Assembly: GCF_014207745.1 (NCBI RefSeq)
Contig: NZ_JACHJB010000002.1
Location: 744,001 to 808,000, forward strand
Length of the DNA: 64,000 bases
Origin: Nonomuraea muscovyensis
GTDB taxonomy: Bacteria; Actinomycetota; Actinomycetes; Streptosporangiales; Streptosporangiaceae
Direction of reading: 5' to 3'
Every line of letters begins with the position of its first letter. Positions within the stretch are counted from its first letter, which is position 1. Shown in pieces: positions 7,721 through 17,038 of this stretch. The position numbers were made by a program, and so were the translations under genes. The notes beneath the pieces are model-generated. The model saw only the letters and a program-made list of their open reading frames with translations, was not told the DNA's origin and made no database searches.

Positions 7721-9070
7721 AATGGTCGTCCCGCCTGAGACGTCGAGGCGGTGTCCGGTGATGTAGCGGCTGTCGTCGCAGGCCAGGAAGGCGACGGTGC
7801 CGGCCACGTCCTGCGGCGTGCCCAGCCGCCCGAGGGGCGTCTGCGACGACAGCCAGGCCAGGGCGTCGCCCACCAGGCGTCCCTGGTGCATGTCGGTGTC
7901 GATGACGCCGGGGGCCACGATGTTGACCGTGATGCCGCGCGGCCCGAGCTGTTTGGCCAGGGCGGTGGTCAGAACGTCGAGTGCGGCCTTGGACATGGCG
8001 TAGTCGATCGCCCTGGGCATGGCCGCTCCCCGGGTCAGCATGGTGCCCACCGTGATGATCCGCCCGCTGTCGCGCAGCCGTGGCACGGCTTGCTGGGTGA
8101 TGAAGAACGGGGCGGTGGTGTTGACCGCGAACAGGTGCTCGAAACCCTCCCGGGTGACGCCGTCGATCTCGGTCTGGTCGCCGAGGATTCCCGCGTTGTT
8201 GACCAGGATGTCCAGCCCATCGGCGTGGGCGTCGAAGCCGGCCCACAGGGCCTCGGCGTCGCCGGGCGCGCCCAGCTTCGCCTGAACGGAAAAGGCCACT
8301 CCGCCGGCCGCTTCGATCGTGGCGACGGTGTCCTTGGCGGCCGCGTGGTCGCTGCCGTAGTGCACGGCGACCCGGGCGCCTTCGCGGGCCAGCCGGGTGG
8401 CGATCGCGCGGCCGATGCCCCGGCTCGCGCCGGTCACCAACGCCGTCTTTCCGGTCAATCCCATCATGATCACGCCTTTCTCTTCATGCGGTGTAGGGGT
8501 GGTGGCTCTGGCCTCGCGCAGGATCCGCGCCCACCACGTCACCTGGTCCAGGAGGGTCTTGGCGGCCGCGGCCGGGCCGACGGGGTCCTTCGGCTGCCCG
8601 CTGCCGTCGAAGCACTCCCAGACGCCGTGGAAGCTGACGGTGTCGCGGGTGGTGACGGCGTGCAGCTCGGCGAAGACGGCACGCAGGTGCTCCACCGCGC
8701 GCAGCCCTCCGGAGATGCCGCCGTAGGAGACGAACGCCACCGGCTTGGCGTGGAACTGCTGGTTGTGCCAGTCGATGGCGTTCTTCAGGGCGGCCGGATA
8801 GCTGTGGTTGTACTCGGGGGTCACCACCACGAACGCGTCGGCGGCCGCCAGCCGCGCGGTCAGCTCGCCGAGGGCTCGCAGCACCGGCTCCGGCGCGGAC
8901 ATCGACGGCGCCGCCGCCCCGATCGGCACGTCGGCCAGATCGATCACGTCGACGTCGAGGTCTGGGCGGGCTGCGGCCTGGCCGGCGAACCAGGTGGCCA
9001 CGGTAGGGCCGAGGCGGCCGTCGCGGACGCTGCCGACGATGACGGCCAGCCGTTGCGGACTGTCGATCAC
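7718..9070 (-). CDS. NADPH-dependent FMN reductase fused to a short-chain dehydrogenase
   Basis: One uninterrupted 450-residue frame encodes two enzymes. Residues 1-200 are a flavodoxin-like NADPH:FMN reductase (AVIVGSVRDGRLGPTV, TPEYNHSYPAALKNAIDW, FVSYGGISGGLRA). Residues 203-450 are a classical SDR (TGASRGIG, NNAG, YAMSK, C-terminal GHRLDVSGGTTI); the usual catalytic Ser appears to be Thr. The start is GTG 9070 with AGGAG 8 nt upstream. No stop lies between the domains, but the linker HEEKG is encoded by a Shine-Dalgarno-like GAAGAGAAAGG followed by GTG (8473) and ATG (8467), so the SDR could also be made separately. It is 53 nt after the MFS exporter gene, likely the same operon under the adjacent TetR. 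Confidence 0.78.
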   Translation of the reverse strand: MIDSPQRLAVIVGSVRDGRLGPTVATWFAGQAAARPDLDVDVIDLADVPIGAAAPSMSAPEPVLRALGELTARLAAADAFVVVTPEYNHSYPAALKNAIDWHNQQFHAKPVAFVSYGGISGGLRAVEHLRAVFAELHAVTTRDTVSFHGVWECFDGSGQPKDPVGPAAAAKTLLDQVTWWARILREARATTPTPHEEKGVIMMGLTGKTALVTGASRGIGRAIATRLAREGARVAVHYGSDHAAAKDTVATIEAAGGVAFSVQAKLGAPGDAEALWAGFDAHADGLDILVNNAGILGDQTEIDGVTREGFEHLFAVNTTAPFFITQQAVPRLRDSGRIITVGTMLTRGAAMPRAIDYAMSKAALDVLTTALAKQLGPRGITVNIVAPGVIDTDMHQGRLVGDALAWLSSQTPLGRLGTPQDVAGTVAFLACDDSRYITGHRLDVSGGTTI

Positions 9071-9123
9071 TGGTGTTCTCCTGACGATCTGGGCTCTCAC
9101 GCTGCGTGGCAGGCGTGCCCGCC

Positions 9124-10629
9124 TCATGCGGCCGCGGCGGCGGGTTCGGCGGACGGGGCCCGCTCGCGCAACGGGACCTCGCGGATGAACCAGGCCAGCG
9201 CGAAGGCGAGGACGCCCAGCCCCGCCGCGCCGAGGGCCATGGCGTGGATGCCGCTGGAGACGGCGAGGTGAACCGCCTCCTGTGCGGAGACCGGGAGGTG
9301 GGCGAGCGCGTCGGGGGTCAGCTGGCTGGAGGCGATCCGGGTGCCGGTCTCCGCGCCGAGGCGCTCGACGAGCGTGTCCTGCAGCCGGGCGGTGTACAGG
9401 GCGCCGAGGGCGGCCACGCCCAGCGAGGCGCCCATGGTGTGCCAGAGGGTGACCGAGCCGCTGGCCGCCCCCATGTCGCGCGGCTCGGCGCTGTTGAGGG
9501 TGATGATCGTGGTGGACTGCATCAGCAGGCCCACGCCGATGCCGCCGATCAGCGTCAGAGCGCAGGCGAGTGCCAGGTTGGCGCCGGGCCGCAGGAAGAG
9601 CAGCACGAGCATGCCGGCGGCCACGGTGGCGCCGCCGAGGATCGGGTAGATCCGGTAGCGGCCGGTGCGGCTGATGAGCCGGCCGGTGCCGATCAGCACG
9701 GCGACCATGCCCAGCATCGAGGGCAGGATCAGCAGGCCGCTGGCGGTCGGTGAGGCGCCCTGCACCAGCTGCATGTACTGCGGCAGGAAGGTGGCCGCGA
9801 CCACCATGCCGACGCCGCCCAGGAAGCGGATGACCTGGGCGAGGGTGAAGTTGCGGTCGGCGAACAGCCGCAGCGGGACGATCGGTTCGGCCGCGCGCCG
9901 CTCCGCGAACACCAGGGCGACCAGCGCCGCCGACCCGATCAGGATCAGAGCGAGGATCGGGGTCGAAGCCCAGGCGTGCCGGGTGCCGCCCCAGCTGGCG
10001 ACCAGGCTCAGCGCCACCAGCGCCACCGTCAGCAGCAGCGCCCCCAGGTAGTCGATCCGCGCCCTGATCCGGCGCGGCTCCAGCCGTACGGCGGCGCCGA
10101 TGAGCAGCAGGGCGAGCGCGCCGACGGGGAGATTGACGAAGAACGCCCACCGCCAGCCCAGTCGCTCGGCGAACAGGCCACCGAGCAGCGGCCCGGCGAT
10201 GAAGGCGATCGGCATCATCGTCCCGAACAGCCCCATGAGCCTGCCGCTGTGCCGGGGCGGCACCAGCTCGCCGATCAGCGCCAGAGCCCCGGTCATCAGG
10301 CCTCCCGCGCCCAGCCCCTGCACCATCCGGAAGCCGACGAGCTGGGTCATGTCGGCCGCCATCCCCGACAGCCCGGATCCCAGCAGGAAGACCACGATCG
10401 AGGCCATGTAGACCGCCTTGCGGCCGTACAGGTCGCCGAGTTTCCCCCAGATCGGTGTCGAGGCGGCCATGCAGATCAGGTAGGCCGTCGCCACCCAGGA
10501 GAAGTACTCCAGGCCGCCGAGATCCCGCACGATCGTCGGCAGCGCGGGCCCGAGCATCATGCCGTCGAGCGGGGCTGTGATCATGCCCAGCATCACGCCG
10601 ATCACGCCCGTTCGAAGTGATCGATCCAC
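9124..10629 (-). CDS. MFS drug exporter, DHA2 (EmrB/QacA) family
   Basis: This 501-residue membrane protein has about 14 predicted transmembrane segments and typical DHA2 motifs: LDGMMLGPALPTI in TM1, GKLGDLYGRK (motif A) after TM2, RMVQGLGAGG (motif B) and GPLLGG (motif C). It should expel hydrophobic toxic compounds by proton antiport. GTG at 10629 is chosen because GGAGG lies 5 nt upstream; an in-frame ATG at 10641 overlaps that Shine-Dalgarno. It is divergent from a TetR gene with two operator-like palindromes between them, and is followed by the FMN-reductase/SDR fusion, suggesting an inducible export-plus-reduction response. Confidence 0.88.
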   Translation of the reverse strand: MDRSLRTGVIGVMLGMITAPLDGMMLGPALPTIVRDLGGLEYFSWVATAYLICMAASTPIWGKLGDLYGRKAVYMASIVVFLLGSGLSGMAADMTQLVGFRMVQGLGAGGLMTGALALIGELVPPRHSGRLMGLFGTMMPIAFIAGPLLGGLFAERLGWRWAFFVNLPVGALALLLIGAAVRLEPRRIRARIDYLGALLLTVALVALSLVASWGGTRHAWASTPILALILIGSAALVALVFAERRAAEPIVPLRLFADRNFTLAQVIRFLGGVGMVVAATFLPQYMQLVQGASPTASGLLILPSMLGMVAVLIGTGRLISRTGRYRIYPILGGATVAAGMLVLLFLRPGANLALACALTLIGGIGVGLLMQSTTIITLNSAEPRDMGAASGSVTLWHTMGASLGVAALGALYTARLQDTLVERLGAETGTRIASSQLTPDALAHLPVSAQEAVHLAVSSGIHAMALGAAGLGVLAFALAWFIREVPLRERAPSAEPAAAAA

Positions 10630-10646
10630 GCATTCCTCCATTTCGC

Positions 10647-10692
10647 GTACCACGTACTCGAAATGGACCATAACCATTCAGGTACCATGTAC
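10647..10692. promoter_or_regulatory. Paired TetR-type operators GTACNNNGTAC
   Basis: Two palindromes of the same form, GTACCACGTAC (10647-10657) and GTACCATGTAC (10682-10692), lie 35 bp apart in the MFS/TetR divergent intergenic region. The first lies just upstream of the MFS Shine-Dalgarno, the second upstream of the TetR one. Two near-identical dyads between a TetR gene and its divergent exporter are the standard arrangement for autoregulation plus repression of the exporter. Confidence 0.6.
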
Positions 10693-10714
10693 GCAAATAG
10701 GGAGAGGGGCACAG

Positions 10715-11482
10715 GTGGCCGACGAGGAACCGACCAGCATCTGGATGCAGCCGGAGCGGCAAGAACGCTCCGGGCCGGGACGGCGCCCCGGCTACAGCCG
10801 CGAGCAGATCACCCGAACGGCCATCCGGATCGCCGACGCCGAGGGGGTGGAGGCCACGACCATGCGGCGGATCGCGTGCGAACTGGGCACCGGCGCCATG
10901 TCCCTCTACCGCTACGTCCCCCGGCGCCACGACCTGTTCGACCTCATGATCGACCTGGCAATGGGGGAGATCGAGCTCCCCGACAGCCCTTCCGGTGACT
11001 GGCGATCCGACCTGACGCTGCTGGCCCGGCAGACCCGCGCCGCGGGCCTACGCCACCCCTGGCTCATCGCACTGCTCGCCGGCCGGCCGACCCTGGGCCC
11101 CAACCTGCTGCGCGTGCACGAGTTCACGCTCGGCGCGTTCGACGGGATCGGACTCGACATCGACGACATCACCGGCTTTGCCGACATGCTCAACGACTAC
11201 ATCCACAGCGCGATCCGCCGCGAGATCGGCTGGCTGGAGGAGGCCCGCCGCACCGGCCTGGACCCCGAACGCTGGAAACGGGACTACATCGGGCCGTACG
11301 TGCGCCAAGTCGTCGCATCCGGCACCTTCCCGCTGTTCAACCGAACGGTCCTGAACTCCCGCACCGCCCACCTCGCCCCCGACAAGCGCTTCCAGCACGG
11401 GCTCGACCGCATCCTCGACGCCATCGCCGCGCTCATCACCGGCGCCACCGGAATCCGGCAGACTCCGGCCGCGAGCTCCTGA
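10715..11482 (+). CDS. TetR-family repressor (TetR C-terminal domain type)
   Basis: A 255-residue regulator: the N-terminal HTH (about 30-75, ITRTAIRIADAEGVEATTMRRIACELGTGAMSLYRYVPRRHDLFDLMID) is followed by a ligand-binding domain of the TetR_C type common in actinomycete drug-exporter repressors. GTG at 10715 has GGAGAGGGG upstream at good spacing. It is divergent from the DHA2 exporter and probably represses it through the two GTACNNNGTAC sites; the inducer is unknown. The gene ends 44 nt before the left end of TnA. Confidence 0.86.
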   Translation: MADEEPTSIWMQPERQERSGPGRRPGYSREQITRTAIRIADAEGVEATTMRRIACELGTGAMSLYRYVPRRHDLFDLMIDLAMGEIELPDSPSGDWRSDLTLLARQTRAAGLRHPWLIALLAGRPTLGPNLLRVHEFTLGAFDGIGLDIDDITGFADMLNDYIHSAIRREIGWLEEARRTGLDPERWKRDYIGPYVRQVVASGTFPLFNRTVLNSRTAHLAPDKRFQHGLDRILDAIAALITGATGIRQTPAASS

Positions 11483-11526
11483 CCTGCGACGTCTCTGGTT
11501 GGGGCCGGAGGCTTCGGGCACCTGAT

Positions 11527-11578
11527 GGGGTCCCGGTAGTAATGAAGAAATTTCCAACGAAGTAGCCTCTGACCTGCG
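11527..11578 (+). repeat. TnA left terminal inverted repeat
   Basis: A 52-bp repeat beginning GGGGTCCCGG, the GGGG start typical of Tn3-family ends. It matches the reverse complement of 19245-19296 at 49 of 52 positions. Confidence 0.88.
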
Positions 11579-11686
11579 GCGACGGAGGGGTTCATCGCCT
11601 GTGGCGGGTTGGTGATCACTGCCGCTACGTTCGTTCCGGTTTGTCCGGTACGGCACGTGGGGTGGTGCGTTGCGTTGTCAGAGAAG

Positions 11687-14264
11687 ATGTTCTCCGAGGA
11701 GCAGTTGGAGCAGCTGCGCTCGTTCCCGGAGATCAGCGCAGATGAGTTGATCCGGTACTTCACGCCGACGTCGGCTGACGTGGCGTTCGTCGATCCAGGT
11801 CGTGGGCGGCGCTCAGTGGACCAGTTGGGCATGCTGGTTCAGCTCTGTACGCTGCCGTGGCTCGGGTTCGTGCCCGACGATGTGGCCTCGGCGCCGCCGG
11901 CGGCGGTGGCCCGGGTCGCCGAGCGGCTGGGCGTGTCGCCGGCGGCGTTGTCGTTGTACGGGCACCGAGCGCAGACCCGCTCGGACCATCTGGGCCAGGT
12001 CGCCAAGTATCTGGAGTGGCAGACCGCCCCGGCGGGCAGTCGAGCTGGAACAGTTCCTGCTGGATCGGGCGATGGAGCATGACTCGCCGACGTTGCTGTT
12101 CAACCTGGCGCGCGAGTATCTGATGGCGGCCAAGGTGATCCGGCCTGGCGCGCTGGTTCTGGCCAAGATGGTCGGCACGGCCCGCAAGGGCGCCGCCGAT
12201 CTGACCTCGCAGCTGGTGGGGCACCTGCTGGCCGCTGAGGTCCGCGCCGACCTGGAGCGGATGCTGCTGGTGGATGCGGGGCTGGGGATGACCCGGCTGG
12301 AGTGGCTGGTCACCCCGGCCAGGGACGCCTCGGCGACATCGGTGAAGGCCGCGATCGACAAGCTGACCTGGCTGCGCGCGATCGACGCCCACCAGATGGA
12401 TGTGTCGGTGCTGCCGAACGAGCGCCGCCGGTTCCTGGCCCAGGTCGCACGCCGCTCGACCAACCAGGGCCTGGAGCGGCGCAAGGAGCGCAAGTTCCCG
12501 ATCCTGCTGGCGTTCGTGGCCCAAGCCGTCATCGACCAGCTCGATGAGGTGGTGGCCCTGTTCGACCAGGCCGTCTCGGCGCGGGAGTCACGGGCGAAGT
12601 CCAAGACCGACGAGGCGCTAATCGAGCGGGCCAAGAAGGGCGAGACACGGCAGCTGCTGATGGACATGATCCTGCCCACGCTGGCCGACCCGTCGATCCC
12701 CGACGATGAGGTGGGCGGGATGCTGCGCGAGCGGATCGGCATGCAGCGACTGCGGGAGATCACCTCCGATGCGTGGAAGCCGCTGCCCAGGGATCACGGC
12801 CGGCTGTCGGAGCTGGAGTCCTCCTACACCTACCTGCGTCAGTTCACCCCGATCGTGCTGGCCGCGATCGACTTCCAGGGCGGGCCGGGCACGGGCGAGC
12901 TGATGGAGGCGGTGGCCCTGTTGAAGGAGCTGAACCGGACCAGTGGTCGCAAGGTGCCTGCAGGTGCGCCGACCGGCTTCGTGCCCGCCAAGTACGCCGA
13001 CTACCTCGACAAGGCCCGCAAGTCCGGTCAGGACACCGCGTACCGGCATTACTGGGAGCTCTGCGTGATCTTGTGCCTGCGCGACGGGCTGCGCAGCGGG
13101 GATGTGTTCGTGCCCGGCTCGCGCCGCTACGCCGACCCGGCCACCTACCTGTACACCCCCGAGCAGTGGACGCCCAAACAAGCCGAGTACTGCCGCCTGG
13201 TGGGCAAACCCGCCAACGCGAGCGACGCGCTGGAGCAGGGCAAGCAGGAGTTGCACGCCGCCCTGGCGGAGCTGGAGCAGACGCTGGCCGGCGCCTCATC
13301 GGACGACGCCGGCACGGTCCGGCTGGATGAGGAGGCGCATCTGGTGGTACCGCCGCTGTCGGCCGAGGACGTGCCAGCGGAGGCCAAGGAGCTGAGGGAC
13401 GAGCTGGCCGCGATGCTGCCGTTCGCGCCGATCGCCTCGCTGCTGATCGAGCTGGACGCCCGCACCGGCTTTCTGGACTGCTTCACCCACGCCGGCGGGC
13501 GCAAGCTGGCCAAGTCGGCGGAGACCAAGCGCAACATCCTCGCTGTGCTGATCGCGATGGCCACGAATCTGGGCCTGGCCCGGATGTCGGATGCCTGTGG
13601 GGTGTCGTATGACGTGCTGGCCTGGACGATGGAGTGGTACGTGCGGGAGGAGACGCTACGCGAGGCCAACACGGTCATCGTCGATCGCCACTATCAGTTG
13701 GAGCTGGCCAAGGTGTTCGGCGGCGGCACCATGAGCTCGTCGGACGGCCAGCGTTTCCCGGTCCGGGGTAAGACTCTGACCGGCCGGAACATGGTCATCC
13801 ACGGCGGTCAGGTGCTGTCGACCTACACCCACGTCTCGGATCAGTGGTCGACCTACCGCACGAAGATCATCGTGCCGACGGCGCGGGAGGCGCACTTCGT
13901 CCTGGACGACTTCCTGGGCAACGCGACCGACCTTCCGATCGCCGAGCACGCGACCGACACTCACGGCGCGACCTTGATCAACTTTGCGCTGTTCGACCTG
14001 GTCGGCAAGGCCCTCACCCCGAGGATGCGGGACCTGACCCGGGTCACCCTGGTCCGTGACGACACCCCGACCGAGATCGCCAAGCGCTACCCAGCCCGCG
14101 CAACTGCGCGAGCTGAGGCTGACGCCCTGACACGCCCTGCGCCGCGCTCTATGAAGGGAGATGGCGCAGGCTCTAGGGGTGGCCCGCGCCCGGGCGCGGG
14201 CCACCCCCTCGTGCTTACGGCCCGTTCTGGGGTGAGCGCGACGATGAGTTGGAGCGTGCCGTAG
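11687..14264 (+). pseudogene. tnpA: TnA Tn3-family transposase (frameshifted, C-terminus lost)
   Basis: The DUF4158 N-terminal part reads in one frame (MFSEEQLEQLRSFPEIS to AKYLEWQTAPAG); at about 12040 the homology moves by one base to a second frame (VELEQFLLDRAMEHDSPTLLF) and then runs to about 14098. Two catalytic Asp regions are present (VIVDRHYQ.. and ATDTHGATL), but homology stops at EIAKRYPA, so roughly the last 150-170 residues, including the catalytic Glu of the DDE triad, are replaced by unrelated sequence. Two independent lesions make it inactive. Full TnpA proteins of the family are 960-1000 residues. Confidence 0.85.
14176..14207. terminator. 32-bp perfect palindrome between tnpA and the passenger genes
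   Basis: The 16-base arm GGGGTGGCCCGCGCCC is followed immediately by its exact reverse complement, giving a very stable GC hairpin without a spacer. It lies shortly after homology to TnpA ends. It may act as a bidirectional terminator; no T-run follows, which is usual in high-GC actinobacteria. Confidence 0.5.
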
Positions 14265-14470
14265 GCGGCCGTCATGGTCTCGGCGTCGAACATGACGGTG
14301 CGCTCGTTCCTGGTGACGCCGGGCATGAAGCGGCCAGGTCCGCCGAGCGCGGCTGATGCCGGTCGACCTCGACCTGGAGCGGGCAGGGAACCTCCAGTGG
14401 CGGAGCGTCGGCATGAAGCCGGATCGCCTGACCGACGCCGCGCAGGCGGTGAACCATCCCTTTCGATGGT
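14215..14470 (-). pseudogene. Unidentified coding remnant
   Basis: On the minus strand two overlapping frames show non-random protein-like sequence: LRGVGQAIRLHADAPP..LQVEVDRHQ in one, then RFMPGVTRNERTVM..TMTAAYGTLQLIVAL in another. The pieces look like one small protein broken by a frameshift. I do not recognise the family. It lies between the truncated tnpA and the peptidase gene. Confidence 0.3.
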
Positions 14471-14547
14471 GATCGCCGGTTCGCGGGCGTGAGGATCTAT
14501 CGAAAGGTGGACGACCGGCGGGATGCCTCTCGGCAAGGCTGAGGGTC

Positions 14548-15963
14548 ATGAAGAAGACGATCATTGCCGTGCTCGGCACAATGCTGCTCCCCGTAGCAGC
14601 GGCGACGCCCGCGGTGGCGGATACCGAGCTGTCCTGGCAGGACTGCGGAGACGGCCTGCAATGCGACCGGATCACCGTGCCCGCCGACTGGGCCGCCCCC
14701 AATGGGAAGCAGATCACGCTGGGGCTCGCCAAGCTTCCCGCGCGTGACCCGGCCACCAGGATGGGCACGATTGTCCTCAACATGGGCGGTCCCGCCCAGC
14801 AGATCTCGATCCTGCGCCAGATAAAGGGCACCTTCGCCGACCTGACCCAATGGTTCGACGTGGTGCTCTTCGACCCGCGCGGGTTCGAGGCGAGCACCGA
14901 GGTGCGCTGCCCCAACCCGGCGCCGAATCCCACCAACGGGGAGTGGGTGTTCACCAACCGCGCCGCCTTCGCCCAGTACACAAAGCAGAACCACCGCTTC
15001 GGCTTGGGATGCGCCGAAGCCGCCGGCCCGCTCGCGGGCAACCTGAACACCTGGCAAGGGGCCCGCGACCTGGAGGCGGTCCGGGTGGCGCTGGGCGAGC
15101 GGAAGCTGAACTACTTCGGCAACTCCTACGGCGGCGTCCTCGGTGTGGCCTACGCCGAGTACTTCCCGTCCCGCGTCGGCCGCATGTATCTGGACAGTCC
15201 GATCGACCACACCAACCGGTCGTGGGACGAATGGGTCCTGGCCAGAGCGAAGGTCAAGGAAGACAACCTGCACCGCTTCGCCGAGTGGTGCGCCACCGAC
15301 CGGAGTTGCGCGCTCCACGGCCGCGACGTGCTCAAGGTGTGGGACGAGGTCATGGCCCGCGCCACCAAGCGGCCGATCCCCGCGCCCGGTGCCGGAGCGG
15401 GCGCCACGGCCAGCGCTGCCCTCATCGCCTCCCGCGCGACTGTCTCGTTCGACGCGACGTGGCCCGAGTTGGCCAAGTCCCTGACCGAGGCGGACGCGGG
15501 CGACGCCACCCGGTTCGCCAAGCCGTTCGCCGGGGCGCCCGACCCGGACCTCAGCAGGATCACGATGTGCGCCGACTTCCCGTTCCCGACCGCATACCGT
15601 GAGGTCAAAGCCATGGAGGCACGGCTGAGAAAGACCGCGCCGCGCATCGGCTGGACCATGGCCTGGCCGATGGCCGACCTCTGCACCGGACTCCCGAAGA
15701 AGACCTCCTACCCGCCCCATCCGATTCGCCCACGCGGCCTGCCGCCGATCCTGATCGCCAACGGCGCGTACGACGACACGGCGGCGCCCGCGTACGGACG
15801 CCGGATCGCCGCGCAACTCGACGGCGCCCGTTACCTCGCGGCCAAGGGCGGTCACGCGCTCTACTGGAGCGGCAACCCCTGCGTCCGCGACCACGTGCAC
15901 CGCTACCTGACCACCGGGCAACTCCCGCCCACGGGCACGACCTGCGGTCCGGCATCATCGTGA
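14548..15963 (+). CDS. Secreted S33-family tripeptidyl aminopeptidase-like hydrolase
   Basis: The 471-residue precursor starts with a Sec signal peptide (KK, hydrophobic core, cleavage near AVA-D at residue 24-25). The mature enzyme is an alpha/beta hydrolase of the Streptomyces TAP type: oxyanion motif NMGGPA, nucleophile S193 in GNSYGG, Asp in GAYDDTAP and His in KGGHALY, with the TAP-like C-terminal domain. Such enzymes cut N-terminal peptides outside the cell. Several Cys pairs fit an exported protein. ATG at 14548 is preceded by GGCTGAGGGTC. The kinase gene starts 2 nt after its stop, so peptidase and two-component system form one passenger operon. Confidence 0.85.
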   Translation: MKKTIIAVLGTMLLPVAAATPAVADTELSWQDCGDGLQCDRITVPADWAAPNGKQITLGLAKLPARDPATRMGTIVLNMGGPAQQISILRQIKGTFADLTQWFDVVLFDPRGFEASTEVRCPNPAPNPTNGEWVFTNRAAFAQYTKQNHRFGLGCAEAAGPLAGNLNTWQGARDLEAVRVALGERKLNYFGNSYGGVLGVAYAEYFPSRVGRMYLDSPIDHTNRSWDEWVLARAKVKEDNLHRFAEWCATDRSCALHGRDVLKVWDEVMARATKRPIPAPGAGAGATASAALIASRATVSFDATWPELAKSLTEADAGDATRFAKPFAGAPDPDLSRITMCADFPFPTAYREVKAMEARLRKTAPRIGWTMAWPMADLCTGLPKKTSYPPHPIRPRGLPPILIANGAYDDTAAPAYGRRIAAQLDGARYLAAKGGHALYWSGNPCVRDHVHRYLTTGQLPPTGTTCGPASS

Positions 15964-15964
15964 C

Positions 15965-17038
15965 ATGCACTGGCTGAGGGAGGTTCTGCTCGTCGCCGGC
16001 GCCGCGACCACCGCGGCGCTGCTGACGGCGCTGCAAGGGCCGGTCCCGGCCGACATCCCCCTTCTGATCGTCTTCAGCACCGGCATCAGTCTCCCTCTGC
16101 TCATCCGGCGGGTGCTCCCGTTGACCGCCGCGGTGGCGTCCGCGGTGATCGCGCTGGCCGGAATGGCGCAGCTGCATCGCTGGGAGGGGATGCTGGTCCC
16201 GATGGCCGTGTTCTGTACGGCTGTCTACTACCGGTCGCGGCGTCCCGCTCTGGTGCTGGCGGTCTCCACATGCTGGATGGCGGGCATCGGCATGGTGATC
16301 AACGCGGGGGTACTGGCGCTCACCAACATGGTGATCATGACTATCGCCCCCGTGGCCACCGGCTACGCGCTGCGGCTGCACCGGGACCGGGCCGACCAGA
16401 CGCTGCGCGTGCAGCGTGCCGAGGCGGAGCGCGTCCTGGCCGAGGAGCGCAACTGGCTGGCCAGGAACGTGCACGACAGCGTGGGCCACCACCTGACGGC
16501 GATCCGGCTGCAGGCCGCGGCGGCCCGGCGAACACGCGGTGACACCTCCGCGACCCGGGCCCTGGAAGCGATCTCGGACCTGTCGCTGTCGGCCCTGACG
16601 GAGGTACGCGACCTACTCCGGACGCTCAGCGAGCACCCGGCTGCCCTTCAGCCCGGCACCGCCGACCTGGAGCGGCTGGCCGGGCAGCTCACCTCCGCCG
16701 GCCGCACGATCACCCTGCGCCGCTCGGGGAGGGGAGGTGTTCTGCCGCCGGCCGTCGACCACACCGCCTACCGGGTGGTCCAGGAGGCACTGACGAACGT
16801 CGTGCGCCATTCGGACGCGACTGAGGTCACCGTCCACCTACGACAGGACGACCACGGCCTGCGCGTTGAGGTCCTCGACAACGGCGCCCCGGCGCCGGCG
16901 TCCCAGGCAGAGGGCCAGGGCATCCGCGGCATGCGGGAACGGGTGCACCTGCTCCACGGCACACTGTCGGTGGGACCGGTCGAAACGGGCGGCTGGCGGG
17001 TCCGCGCCGACCTGCCCAGGGAAGGGAACGCGTGGTGA
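15965..17038 (+). CDS. Sensor histidine kinase, NarL/DesK type
   Basis: A 357-residue kinase: the N-terminus has about four or five transmembrane segments (residues 8-135) and no sizeable extracellular domain, followed by a coiled segment, a HisKA_3 domain with phosphoacceptor H170 in NVHDSVGHHLTAIRLQ, and an HATPase domain with the N box (VVQEALTNVVRHS) and G boxes (VLDNGAP, GQGIRGMRERV). The short input domain suggests it senses a membrane-associated signal. It overlaps the response regulator start by 4 bp (GTGA), so the two are translationally coupled. Confidence 0.9.
   Translation: MHWLREVLLVAGAATTAALLTALQGPVPADIPLLIVFSTGISLPLLIRRVLPLTAAVASAVIALAGMAQLHRWEGMLVPMAVFCTAVYYRSRRPALVLAVSTCWMAGIGMVINAGVLALTNMVIMTIAPVATGYALRLHRDRADQTLRVQRAEAERVLAEERNWLARNVHDSVGHHLTAIRLQAAAARRTRGDTSATRALEAISDLSLSALTEVRDLLRTLSEHPAALQPGTADLERLAGQLTSAGRTITLRRSGRGGVLPPAVDHTAYRVVQEALTNVVRHSDATEVTVHLRQDDHGLRVEVLDNGAPAPASQAEGQGIRGMRERVHLLHGTLSVGPVETGGWRVRADLPREGNAW

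Noticed and set aside
7718..10930. One very long minus-strand open frame of over 1000 codons
   Set aside because: Only the part from 9070 to 7718 is coding; upstream it is the wrong frame of the MFS exporter, which reads clearly in another frame with conserved motifs.
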